From Myxococcales bacterium (lineage in GTDB: Bacteria > Myxococcota_A > Polyangia > Polyangiales > Polyangiaceae): DNA of 64,000 bases. Numbering within the stretch: the stretch's first letter is position 1; each line of letters opens with the position of its first letter. The notes under the pieces were generated by a model. The model did no database searches. It saw only the letters and a list, made by a program, of their open reading frames with translations, and was not told the origin of the DNA. The translations under genes and the position numbers were made by a program. Location: positions 310,001-374,000 of the forward strand of contig JADJCA010000030.1 in assembly GCA_016703425.1 (NCBI GenBank), written 5' to 3'. Shown here piece by piece: positions 1 through 7,720 of this stretch.

Positions 1-149
1 GTGGGGGCGACGACTAGGACGGCGCCGGAGCCCTTCCCACAGGGCACTTCGCTGAAGACGTCGAGGGTGAGGGAGGTTGGCGTCGCGCAGTGTGACGTCG
101 CGCCAAGGGTCGTCGCCAACGCCAAGGCCGCGAGACGCACGCGGGTCAT
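1..149 (-). CDS. Partial secreted protein, N-terminus only
   Basis: The first 49 codons of a gene that runs off the left edge. They show an export signal: basic n-region MTRVR, hydrophobic core around residues 6-17, and a cysteine at residue 21 in TSHC. That is a weak match to a lipobox, so either a lipoprotein or a cleaved secreted protein is possible. The mature part (TSLTLDVFSEVPCGKG) resembles the start of exported Myxococcota surface proteins, but I cannot name a family. No stop interrupts the frame to the window edge. Confidence 0.55.
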   Translation of the reverse strand, partial: MTRVRLAALALATTLGATSHCATPTSLTLDVFSEVPCGKGSGAVLVVAP

Positions 150-249
150 CGAGCCAGTGTAGCGCGTGGGACTTTTGTCAGCCCAAAGGACTTCGAGCGG
201 TCCGGGGCGTCCGTGTAGGGAAGGGCGCGCAAACGGGGAACTTGGGCGC

Positions 250-1113
250 CTACGCGGGCTCGAACTCAGCGTCCGCCACGATGTAGGGCACGTAGCGGAA
301 GTCTCGAATCGCGCTCACGCGGCCACCCGCGAACTCCAGCAGGATGAAGTAGGCAGGCCGCTCCGCCCCAGCCACATGGGCTGCGAAGGCGAGCTGCCCC
401 TCGAGGCGCACCACGCGAAGGGCGACGTCTTCTTTCTCGTACCGGCCGAAGTACATGCCGACGGCCTTGCCGCGGCGCTGCGACTTGGACACAAGATCGA
501 GCCGGCAGTCATCGCCGACGAGAGCGCGCACACCATCCCAGTCGCGCGCGTTAAACAGCGTCGCGTAGCGATCGAGTTCGGTCCGGGCCAAGCTGGCCGT
601 ATCGCCGTGTTCCTCTTCGGGCTCGAGGAGCTTCCTGCGGCCACGAACGAGCGCAGCTTTGACGGCCATGACCGTGGTCCCCATGGTCTCGGCGGTCTCC
701 TCGAGCGAGTGCCCCAACACGTCCTTCAAGATCACGGCGCTCCGTTGCGCGACCGGGAGCGCAAGAAAGCGCGCGAGCGCCGCGCGAACTACCGCCGGGT
801 CGGCCTTGTCTTCAAAGCCGGCGATGTCGTCGAGCTCCGCGAAGAGCTCCACGTACTTTCGCCCGTGGCTCTTCAAGAAGTCGACCGCCGCGTTGTGGGC
901 GATGCGGAACAGCCACGGCCTGAGCGGCGGCACGTCGGGCGAGAGACTGAGCGCGTAGAAGGCCTTCGCGAGGGTGTCTTGAACGATGTCCTCGCCCTCG
1001 ATCACAGAGCCCGTGAGCCGCGCGCAGTACCGATGAAGCTCCGGGCGCACGTCCGCGACCATCGCGAGGAATTGCTCGCGGGCGTCGGCGAAGGTCGCGG
1101 GCGTCTGGCTCAC
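250..1113 (-). CDS. ECF-type RNA polymerase sigma factor with SnoaL-like C-terminus
   Basis: A 287-residue sigma-70 family factor that directs RNA polymerase to a specific promoter set. Region 2 lies at about residues 24-90 (GEDIVQDTLAKAF, then LRPWLFRIAHNAAVDFL). Region 4 lies at about 118-170 (LPVAQRSAVILKDVLGHS, ETMGTTVMAVKAALVRGRRKL). The last 110 residues (DRYATLFNARDWDGVRALV) form a SnoaL-like domain, as in SigJ/ECF41-type factors that carry their own regulatory domain instead of a separate anti-sigma. I chose the GTG at 1113, just before SQTPATF, because region 2 follows directly. The same frame stays open further upstream but there belongs to the neighbouring broken gene. No anti-sigma gene is visible. 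Confidence 0.85.
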   Translation of the reverse strand: MSQTPATFADAREQFLAMVADVRPELHRYCARLTGSVIEGEDIVQDTLAKAFYALSLSPDVPPLRPWLFRIAHNAAVDFLKSHGRKYVELFAELDDIAGFEDKADPAVVRAALARFLALPVAQRSAVILKDVLGHSLEETAETMGTTVMAVKAALVRGRRKLLEPEEEHGDTASLARTELDRYATLFNARDWDGVRALVGDDCRLDLVSKSQRRGKAVGMYFGRYEKEDVALRVVRLEGQLAFAAHVAGAERPAYFILLEFAGGRVSAIRDFRYVPYIVADAEFEPA

Positions 1114-1157
1114 GGTGAGCACTGTACCAGCGCACGCCTCCGTGCGTCCCAGCGCGA

Positions 1158-1581
1158 CTACTTCTTGGCGACCGCGCGCATTCGGTTGTTCTTCGGATTG
1201 TGTTCGAGCTCGGCGAGGCCTAGCGCTTCGAGCACGGGAGGAACGTACATCCCGAAGCGGCCACGAAGGCCCTTCTTGAGGCCGTACCAACCCTTCACAG
1301 GGTTCGCCGGTGACCGACCCCAAGCCTCGACCGTGCCCTCGGCCGCGGGCTTCTGCTCGTCGGCGCTGCCAAGGAGCATCCAGTCGTCCGTGCTTCTTCA
1401 GCATCGCGTGCAGGTCCTCGATGCAGCGCAGGTGGTAGCGAAGCTGGGTCTTGCCCACCTGCACCACGAGCGCCGGGGGATCGGCCCCTTCGTCCTTGTA
1501 CGCTTGGTACTGCGCGCTGCCCGGCGGCGTCTTCAGCTCCCAAGGTTTGTCGACCGTGCCGGAACCCTTGACCTTACTCAT
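1158..1581 (-). pseudogene. DUF6855-like protein, frameshifted
   Basis: Two frames together encode one familiar small protein. The first part (MSKVKGSGTVDKPWELKTPP through DLHAMLKKHG) runs from 1581. The second (DWMLLGSADEQKPAAEG through NRMRAVAKK) continues one frame over to the stop at 1158. The junction is at about 1387: deleting one base there turns the reading into HGDWMLLGSADEQ. The conserved text on both sides argues for a recent change or a sequencing error rather than old decay. Function is unknown. It lies just upstream of, and in the same direction as, the sigma factor. The family name is from recall. Confidence 0.65.
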
Positions 1582-1694
1582 GACGCTGCCCCTGATTGGT
1601 TTTCATAGCCCTCTCGCGTGGACGACGACCGACGCGCGCGAAAGGATGCGGTCTGCGTGTCGAATTTTGAAGTTCTAGGCGGCTGGCCTTCAGC

Positions 1695-1997
1695 TCACGG
1701 CTGCGGAGCGTAGGTACCAATCGCGGCGACCTCCGTGATCACCGGTGGCTCGGCGCATCGTGCGCGCAACTCCTTCTGGAAACTCTTGAACGATCCGAGC
1801 GCTGACAGCGGGTTTTCGTCGGGGGTGTCGATGCTCGCGATGTGCAAGAACGTCAGGCCGTCGGCGAGCCGGTAGCTCGCGTATCGGATGCCCGGGGGCC
1901 CGCTTGCCGCGAGCTCTGCGAACACCGCCCGCACGAGGGCTTCGTTCGCGTTCGCGTGCGTTTCCGTCGTCTTGTACTGCACCATGATCGTCTTCAT
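1695..1997 (-). CDS. Small conserved protein, ABM-barrel-like
   Basis: A 100-residue cytosolic protein starting MKTIMVQYKTTETHANANE. The pattern (MVQYKT, residues ALVRAVFAELAAS, then GIRYASYRLADGLTFLHIA, and FQKELRARCAEPP) resembles small dimeric alpha/beta-barrel proteins of the antibiotic-biosynthesis-monooxygenase type, which often have no known reaction. No catalytic residues can be assigned. The ATG at 1997 has a GGAGG stretch about 8 bases upstream. It is probably a single-gene unit. Confidence 0.65.
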   Translation of the reverse strand: MKTIMVQYKTTETHANANEALVRAVFAELAASGPPGIRYASYRLADGLTFLHIASIDTPDENPLSALGSFKSFQKELRARCAEPPVITEVAAIGTYAPQP

Positions 1998-2166
1998 CGA
2001 CTCCTCCGGGGGGGCTCGATGATGAAGACGATTCGGGCCGGTGAAAGGATGCGCGGGAGCGTTCGATAGGCGTCATTGCGCGAAGGGGGCCTGCGGGCGT
2101 GGTCACGCAGCTTGGAGTTGCGAGGGGCCAAGGGCGTGCCCGCCAGTCGTATCGAGCGCGGTCGCG

Positions 2167-2490
2167 TTAGACGGTCGCTGCCGTGAGCTTCAGACCAAGG
2201 ATGGAGATGATGAGCAACACGAGAAAGACTGAGCGCATGGGGGTGAGCGTCTCCTGGAAGAGGAGAACCCCGCCGATGGCCGCGCCAACCACGCCGATGC
2301 CTACCCACACGGCATACGCAGTTCCGATGGGGAGGGTTCGCGCCGCTCGCGCGAGCAAGAACATGCTCCCGGCTATGGCGGCGCCGGTGACGACGCTCGG
2401 AACGGGGCGGGTGAACCCCTGCGTGTACTTGAGCCCGAGGGACCAAACGACTTCGAGCAATCCGGCGACGACGAGAAGAAACCAGGCCAT
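2167..2490 (-). CDS. sugE: SMR-family guanidinium exporter (SugE/Gdx type)
   Basis: A 107-residue inner-membrane protein with four hydrophobic helices, the usual SMR length. The key acid is present at residue 13 (LLEVVWSLGLK). In the Gdx branch this residue binds guanidinium and protons during antiport. Further SMR signatures are PIGTAYAVWVGIG (about 58-70) and the helix-4 tail LIISILGLKL. The start at 2490 has GGAGG 7 bases upstream. A guanidine-III riboswitch immediately before the gene (2503-2546) points to guanidinium rather than quaternary drugs as the substrate. A single gene encodes the pump, as in homodimeric Gdx. Confidence 0.9.
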   Translation of the reverse strand: MAWFLLVVAGLLEVVWSLGLKYTQGFTRPVPSVVTGAAIAGSMFLLARAARTLPIGTAYAVWVGIGVVGAAIGGVLLFQETLTPMRSVFLVLLIISILGLKLTAATV

Positions 2491-2502
2491 GTGGACACCT
2501 CC

Positions 2503-2546
2503 ACGGCCCGTCGTTCCTTCCCGGTACGGGTCGTCCTCGTCGGGGG
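2503..2546 (-). promoter_or_regulatory. Guanidine-III (ykkC-III) riboswitch before sugE
   Basis: On the minus strand the leader reads CCCCG, then ACGAGG, then ACGACCCGUACCGGGAAGG, then AACGACGGGCCGU. Stem 1 pairs CCCG with CGGG. Stem 2 pairs CCCGU with ACGGG and can extend past one mismatch. The two stems interleave as an H-type pseudoknot, the known guanidine-III fold. The conserved ACGAGG and AGGA-CGAC segments are in place. The 3' strand of stem 2 ends about 5 bases before the GGAGG of sugE, so ligand binding could control ribosome access. The match is by eye to the remembered consensus. Confidence 0.8.
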
Positions 2547-2655
2547 TCTTGCTGACCGACGCGAAGGCTAGACCACGCAAGGGGTCGTCATCAAGGTGGC
2601 CTGTCAGCGAAGCCAACGATCCACCGCTCCGGGCCACGCGGCGACCGACGCAACC

Positions 2656-2737
2656 CTCAGGAGTCCTCCCAGTCGACCCAGCCCACAGCCCACATCGTTC
2701 TTCGCGAGGAAGGCCTTCACGGCCGCGCCCACGGTTG
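2656..2737 (-). pseudogene. Copied fragment of the sulP 3' end
   Basis: These 82 bases repeat the last 24 or so codons and the stop of the sulP gene (5784-5858) in the same orientation. They are identical except for a 7-base tandem duplication (CAGCCCA) in this copy. The encoded text TVGAAVKAFLAKNDVG is unmistakable. The duplication shifts the frame after NDVG, so it cannot be functional. It sits about 80 bases from the start of the tyrosine transposase gene, a likely agent or landmark of the rearrangement. Confidence 0.85.
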
Positions 2738-2817
2738 CGTCGCGTCGAAGCCCGTCCTGAGTTCCTTTTTCGTCGGGTCGACGCAACTTCGATCGCGTCG
2801 CTGCCGATGTGACGTTC

Positions 2818-3723
2818 ATGACGCTTCCCCGTCAGGTCGTAGCCGGTCGGACTTACCTCACCAGTCGCCGTTGCACGCAGCGGCAGCACTTGCTGCGTCC
2901 CGATGCGCGCGTCGAGCAGATCTACCTCTACTGCCTCGCGGAGGCGTGCGAGCGCTACAAGATCACGCTGCATGGCTTCATCGCGATGAGCAACCACCAG
3001 CACCTGCTCGTCCGCGACAACCTCGGGAACTACCCCGAATTCTTCGCCCACTTTCACAAGATGACCGCGAAGGCCCTCAACGCGCACTGGGGTCGCTGGG
3101 AAAACCTTTGGGCCACCGAGCAGCCCAACGCCGTCTACCTCGTTGAAGCCCAAGACCGCTTCGACAAGCTCATCTACCTTCTCTGCAATCCCGTCGCGGA
3201 CCACCTTGTCGAGCGAGTCGCCGAGTGGCCCGGGGCGTCGTCGTTCGGCCAACATCTTCGTGGTACGACAAGGACCATCAAGCGCCCACGCGGCTTCTTC
3301 CGCGAAGACGGCCCGATGCCGCAAGAGGTGACCCTTCGCATCGAGCCCGTGGACGGCTTCGACCACCTCGCGGCCAAGGAATGGGCCGACAAGGTCGCCG
3401 CCGCGGTCCGCGCCCAAGAGGAGACGGCGAAAGCGCACCGCGCAAAGACGGGTCGACGCGTGCTCGGACGCAAAGCCGTGCTCGGGACCGCGCCGACGAG
3501 CAGGCCCCGCACGGTCGAACCTCGCCGCAAGCTCCGGCCCCATGTGGCATGTCGCAACACCGAGCGGCGGCGCCAGGAGCTCTCGGCGCTCCGCGGCTTC
3601 CGAATCGCCCACCGCGACGCGCGACTCCGATGGATCGGAGGTGAGAGGCGCACCGTCTTCCCAGAGGGCACCTATCGCTTCGCCGCGTTGGGAGTGCGCT
3701 GCAAGGGCGCCGCGCCAACGTAG
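2818..3723 (+). CDS. REP-associated (RAYT-like) tyrosine transposase
   Basis: A 301-residue member of the IS200/IS605-like Y1 transposase superfamily, which cuts single-stranded DNA hairpins. The HUH metal motif is in AMSNHQHLLVRD (about 56-67). The candidate catalytic tyrosine is in DKLIYLLCNPVADHL (about 115-130). The N-terminus PRQVVAGRTYLTSRR is typical of the family, and the C-terminal 100 residues are Arg-rich and less conserved. The ATG at 2818 is preferred over an upstream GTG at 2809. No clear flanking terminal hairpin pair was found, so it may act in trans or be domesticated. It lies between two copies of the sulP 3' end. Confidence 0.85.
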   Translation: MTLPRQVVAGRTYLTSRRCTQRQHLLRPDARVEQIYLYCLAEACERYKITLHGFIAMSNHQHLLVRDNLGNYPEFFAHFHKMTAKALNAHWGRWENLWATEQPNAVYLVEAQDRFDKLIYLLCNPVADHLVERVAEWPGASSFGQHLRGTTRTIKRPRGFFREDGPMPQEVTLRIEPVDGFDHLAAKEWADKVAAAVRAQEETAKAHRAKTGRRVLGRKAVLGTAPTSRPRTVEPRRKLRPHVACRNTERRRQELSALRGFRIAHRDARLRWIGGERRTVFPEGTYRFAALGVRCKGAAPT

Positions 3724-4157
3724 CTAGCTAGCCGGCGCCCTGAACCGCCCGCGCCGATCTCCGAAGGCGCCGCGCGCTGCTCACGAGCGCGCGCGATGGG
3801 AGGACTGTAGCTCGCCGTGAGCGGCAAGGGCACGCGACCCGTGGCCCACAGCGCTCGCCGCGCTTGCGCTTCGCGTCCAGCAGTTCTGTGGGGCAACTTG
3901 GGATGCGATCGCGCCCGTCGATGACGCTCGACGGCAGCGCCGGTGCCGCTCGCGCCAGCGGGCCCGCGGCCCCGCGGCCCCGCGGAAGTCAACCCAGGTC
4001 CGGCCGCGGCACATCGGCAGGCGCGCGCCGGCGCGGCGCCGCGACGACAGGGGTGTTGCATCGAGGGATCGGTCAGTCGTCGATATGCGCCCAAGGCCCT
4101 GTCCCGGCGTCGACCTCCGGCTGGCGGGGGCCCCGGGCCTCTCGCTCCAGCCGCCGA
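3724..4157. other. 434 bp without a supported gene
   Basis: Very GC-rich spacer between the transposase and the converging lipoprotein gene. Open frames on both strands have Arg/Ser/Pro-rich composition without domain-like patterns. Short GC palindromes (for example around 3724-3740 and 4027-4045) could be remnants of REP-like hairpins linked to the transposase, but I cannot pair them convincingly. Confidence 0.4.
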
Positions 4158-5579
4158 CTACTGGCAGGTCACTTGGGCCATGACCAAGCCGGCGCCGCCG
4201 TCGAGCGAGTTTTGCTGCGTGATGACGACGGCGCGGCCCGTCGCATCGAAGACCACGTCCGCTTGGCGCGCGACGTCTTCGCCGTTGCTGATGCCGGCCG
4301 CTGTCGACACTGGCGTCGACCACGCGGAGGAGCCGGCGCCCGCGCGAGCGATGTAGATCGACGGCGTGCGATACGTGAGGGCCACGACGCTCGCCGCGGG
4401 CCCCTCCTTGAGGCGAAGCGACGTGGCCGCGCCGAGATCGTGCTCCGGCGAAAAGCCGGCGCCAGTATCGAGGCGCGTGTAGGCCTTGCCGCCCCGCAGG
4501 TAGCCCACCGTCGTCCGATCAAGATCGTCGACGACGAGCGCCGGGTTGGATGTTCCCGTCGCGTTGACCGTCGTCGGCGCCCCGAAGGTCCCGGCGATGG
4601 CGTTGTACTTCATGAAAGCCATCGCCCCGCCCACCTCGTACGCGATGGCTGCGTCGCCGGTGGAGAGAAGGGCGAGGGTGAAGCGGGCCGTCGAGCCTCC
4701 CCCGATGGGGAAGTTCTTCTTCTTGGCGGCGACCCAATGCGAGCCGTCGTAGGTCGACACGTAGAGATCGTTGCCGCCGGCGCCGTCGGACACGTACCAC
4801 AGGGCCGCAGCCTTCCCGGCAGCGTTGGTCACGACGCGCATCCCGAGCGCCAAAGGCGGTCCGACCAAATCGGTGGCCACCCATTTTGACTGCACCGTGT
4901 CCCAGCGGTCGGCCACCATCGCCGTGCCGGTCCGGTAGAGACTGATGGCGCCGCCGGCGCGCAGCGGCGCCATGGCAATCTTGTCCGTCCCGCCACCGGC
5001 GATGGAGGCCAAGCTCTCCGCCGTGAGCGTGCCCGTTGCAAGGTCGACGGTGCGTCGGCTCGCATCTTGAAACGTGTACGCGCGGCCCGCGTTGTCCACA
5101 GCGACGGGCGCCCCGAGGGCGAAGGTCGTGATGCCAAGATCTTGTTCCGGCAGGAGCGTGCTGCCATCCATCACGCGCGCCTTGGCGTGGTACTGGCCAT
5201 CGCCAGAGGTCGCCGACGTCTGAAACCACGTGGCGATCCACCGGCCGCTCGGGCCCGTTGCCGCGGACACGGAGGCCGAGCCGTCGATCCCGCCCTTGCT
5301 GTCGAGCTGCGTCACGGCGCCGCAGGTGAAGGTCGTCGACGCGTCGGGCGCAGCGCTGTCTCCGCCGGCATCGAGCGTCGTGGCGTCGCTGGCGTCCGAG
5401 GTCGGGGTCGGCGCGTCGATGAGCGACGCGTCGGTCGGCGTCGTTGCGTCACTCTTCGAGCCGGCATCGAGGTCGAGCCCAGCGTCCGCGTTCGGCGTTC
5501 CGTTCTCGTCGGAGTCGACGCAAGACGCGGCGGCGAGGAGCGACATCAAGACAACAAGCGAGCCGCGTGTGGAGTGCAT
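4158..5579 (-). CDS. Surface lipoprotein with Asp-rich linker and beta-propeller-like body
   Basis: A 473-residue exported protein. The signal peptide MHSTRGSLVVLMSLLAAASC ends in a lipobox (AAS before Cys20). Residues about 21-85 form a low-complexity D/A/S/T/P linker of the kind common in Myxococcota lipoproteins. The rest has repeated short strands with RWIATWF, KAAALWYVS, AAIAYEVGG and RAVVITQQNS blocks spaced at about 50-60 residues, which suggests a WD/YVTN-like propeller. No enzyme motif is visible. It ends at a lone C-terminal Cys (AQVTCQ), possibly paired with Cys in FTCGAV. It is monocistronic and convergent with the transposase. Confidence 0.75.
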   Translation of the reverse strand: MHSTRGSLVVLMSLLAAASCVDSDENGTPNADAGLDLDAGSKSDATTPTDASLIDAPTPTSDASDATTLDAGGDSAAPDASTTFTCGAVTQLDSKGGIDGSASVSAATGPSGRWIATWFQTSATSGDGQYHAKARVMDGSTLLPEQDLGITTFALGAPVAVDNAGRAYTFQDASRRTVDLATGTLTAESLASIAGGGTDKIAMAPLRAGGAISLYRTGTAMVADRWDTVQSKWVATDLVGPPLALGMRVVTNAAGKAAALWYVSDGAGGNDLYVSTYDGSHWVAAKKKNFPIGGGSTARFTLALLSTGDAAIAYEVGGAMAFMKYNAIAGTFGAPTTVNATGTSNPALVVDDLDRTTVGYLRGGKAYTRLDTGAGFSPEHDLGAATSLRLKEGPAASVVALTYRTPSIYIARAGAGSSAWSTPVSTAAGISNGEDVARQADVVFDATGRAVVITQQNSLDGGAGLVMAQVTCQ

Positions 5580-5784
5580 CGGCGCATCTACTCACGAGAA
5601 GGCGCGTAGCACAACGGAGTCGACCTCACGCGCCGGAAGGGCTTGCGCTTCCTGATGTAGGGCAGCCTCACGCGCGACGGCGTCTGGCGCGTGATTCCCG
5701 GCGCGACATGAGCCCAAGGCACCCTAGCGCTGCCCGCTACCCGTTGGGTTGGAGGTGCGCCGCGCGGCCCCAACGTCGGAACGC

Positions 5785-7581
5785 TCAGGAGTCCTCCCAG
5801 TCGACCCAGCCCACATCGTTCTTCGCGAGGAAGGCCTTCACGGCCGCGCCCACGGTTGGGAAGAAGAACTCGTGGCCGATGCGCTTCTGCAGACCGTACC
5901 GCTGGAGGCGGTCCTTCACCGGGTCCTTCAGCTCGGCGAACGCGAGCTCGACGTTGCGCGTCGCCAGCTCCTTGTCCAGCTCCTCGATCATCTCGGCGGC
6001 GGTCGTGTCTACGTCGGTGATGGGCTCGGCGGCGACGACGACCCACTTGACCGTCGTCGCCGAGTCGTCGACCGCATCGAGAATGCGCGCCCGGAACATG
6101 TCGGCGTTCGCGAAGAAGAGCGGCGCGTCCCACCGGTAGAGGACGAGCCCGGGGACCTGCTTGGCGTCCGGATAGCGTTTGAGATCGTGGTAGCCCTTCA
6201 CGGCGTGGGCGCGGCCGAGGATGGCGTCGTGGGGCCGCCACGCGCGCCGGACGAAGTCGAGGATCGAGACGCCGACGGTCACCGCGATGCCGGGGATCAC
6301 GCCGAGCGCGGCGACGGCGACGAAGCCCACCATGGAGAGGACGAAGTCACTCCGCCGCACCCTGTAAAAGATGCGCAGCGAACGGAGGTCGAAGAGACGG
6401 AGCGCTGCCGTGATGACGACGGCGGCCAAGGCCGTCGTCGGGAGGTTCTCGAGCAGCCACGGAGCGGCGAGGAGCAGCACCGCGATCGCTAGCGCGCCGA
6501 CGACGCCGGTGAGCTGTGTCTTCGAGCCGGCCGACTCGGCCACCGGTGTGCGCGACGAACTGCTGCTGACGGGAAAGCCACGGAAGAACCCGCCAGCGAG
6601 GTTCGCGAGTCCCAGTCCTATCAGCTCGCGATTCGGGTCTACGCGGTAGCCGTGCCGGGCCGCGAAGGTCCGTGAGAGGACGCTCGTGTCCGCGAACGAG
6701 ACGAGGGCGATGCCGACGGCGGCGACGAACATCTGTCCGACGTCGGCGAGGTGCACGGCTGGCAGAGAGGGGAGCGGCATGCCGCGCGGCACAGCGCCCA
6801 CCACCGCAAGCTCGCCACCGAGGTGAAAGACCGTTACGACGATCGTGGCGAGGACGACCGCAATGAGGATGCCCGGGATCTTCGCAGACACCGCACGCAG
6901 GCCCAAGATGAGCGCGAGGCACGCGCTTCCGAGGCCGAGCGCGAGGAGCTTCGTCTGGCCGTCGGCTACGCCGTGCACGACGCCCAGCGCGCCGTCGAAG
7001 GCCCCCGTTGCTTTGACCGAGAAGCCGAGGAGCTTCGGGAGCTGCGTCACGAGAACCGTGAGCGCGATGCCGTTCATGTAGCCGACGCGGACGGGCTTCG
7101 AGAGCAGATCCGTCAGAAAGCCGGCCTTGAGGAGGCCGCCGGCGACGCAGAGGAGGCCGGTGAGGATCGCGAGGAGTGAGCCCAGGGCGACGGCGCGCTC
7201 CGGATCACCCGCCGACGACGCGATCACGGCGGCCCCGACGAGCGCGGCGAGCCCCGAATCGGGACCCAAGACCATGATGCGCGATGGGCCGAAGATCGCG
7301 TACGCGAGGAGCGGGACGATGGTCGCGTAAAGGCCGGTGATGGCCGGGAGCCCCGACGCCTCCGCGTACCCCATGCCGGCGGGGACGAGGATGGCCGTCA
7401 GGACCAGACCGGCGCCGAGGTCCTGCGCGAGCCACCGGCGCTGGTAGTGGCGCAACATCCAGAGACCCGGGAGCCACGTCGCGAAGCGTGTGGCGGGCGG
7501 CGGAATACCGACGCCGGCAGCCGACACCGGAGGTGGGGCGTCGTCGCCGGTCGAGGAGGAGGGGCGGAGCGAATTACTCAC
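5785..7581 (-). CDS. SulP-family anion transporter with STAS domain
   Basis: A 598-residue SLC26/SulP permease that moves sulfate, bicarbonate or a related anion across the inner membrane. After a 45-residue cytosolic N-terminus come the family core helices (AQDLGAGLVLTAILVPAGMG, LPAITGLYATIVPLLAY, FGPSRIMVLGPDSGLAALVG). A cytosolic STAS domain occupies about 440-580 (VPGLVLYRWDAPLFFANADM). The length is normal for the family. No carbonic anhydrase or partner gene lies beside it, so the substrate is open. Its last 24 codons are duplicated at 2656-2737. Confidence 0.9.
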   Translation of the reverse strand: MSNSLRPSSSTGDDAPPPVSAAGVGIPPPATRFATWLPGLWMLRHYQRRWLAQDLGAGLVLTAILVPAGMGYAEASGLPAITGLYATIVPLLAYAIFGPSRIMVLGPDSGLAALVGAAVIASSAGDPERAVALGSLLAILTGLLCVAGGLLKAGFLTDLLSKPVRVGYMNGIALTVLVTQLPKLLGFSVKATGAFDGALGVVHGVADGQTKLLALGLGSACLALILGLRAVSAKIPGILIAVVLATIVVTVFHLGGELAVVGAVPRGMPLPSLPAVHLADVGQMFVAAVGIALVSFADTSVLSRTFAARHGYRVDPNRELIGLGLANLAGGFFRGFPVSSSSSRTPVAESAGSKTQLTGVVGALAIAVLLLAAPWLLENLPTTALAAVVITAALRLFDLRSLRIFYRVRRSDFVLSMVGFVAVAALGVIPGIAVTVGVSILDFVRRAWRPHDAILGRAHAVKGYHDLKRYPDAKQVPGLVLYRWDAPLFFANADMFRARILDAVDDSATTVKWVVVAAEPITDVDTTAAEMIEELDKELATRNVELAFAELKDPVKDRLQRYGLQKRIGHEFFFPTVGAAVKAFLAKNDVGWVDWEDS

Positions 7582-7720
7582 GGGCCATAGGCTTCACCAC
7601 CCTCGTCGACTCTCCGCAAGTCTCGCTCCATCAATGGGGCGCCGACGCGGCCGCAGTCACGCTAAGAGGGGGCGCAATAGGAGGCAGCGGGGACGCTCGT
7701 GGGCGGTGGGTTACGAGAGC

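Noticed and set aside
166..1608. Long plus-strand open frame across the sigma factor region
   Set aside because: It mirrors the sigma factor and DUF6855-like genes; text is Arg/His-rich without motifs, as expected of an antisense frame in GC-rich DNA.
2734..2787. Inverted repeat GTTGCGTCG...CGACGCAAC before the transposase
   Set aside because: Nine-bp arms 36 bp apart, but one arm is partly made of the copied sulP fragment; I could not find a matching structure after the gene, so a transposon end is not supported.
3781..4323. Minus-strand open frames in the spacer after the transposase
   Set aside because: No start with a ribosome site and Arg/Ser/Pro-rich text; not supported as genes.
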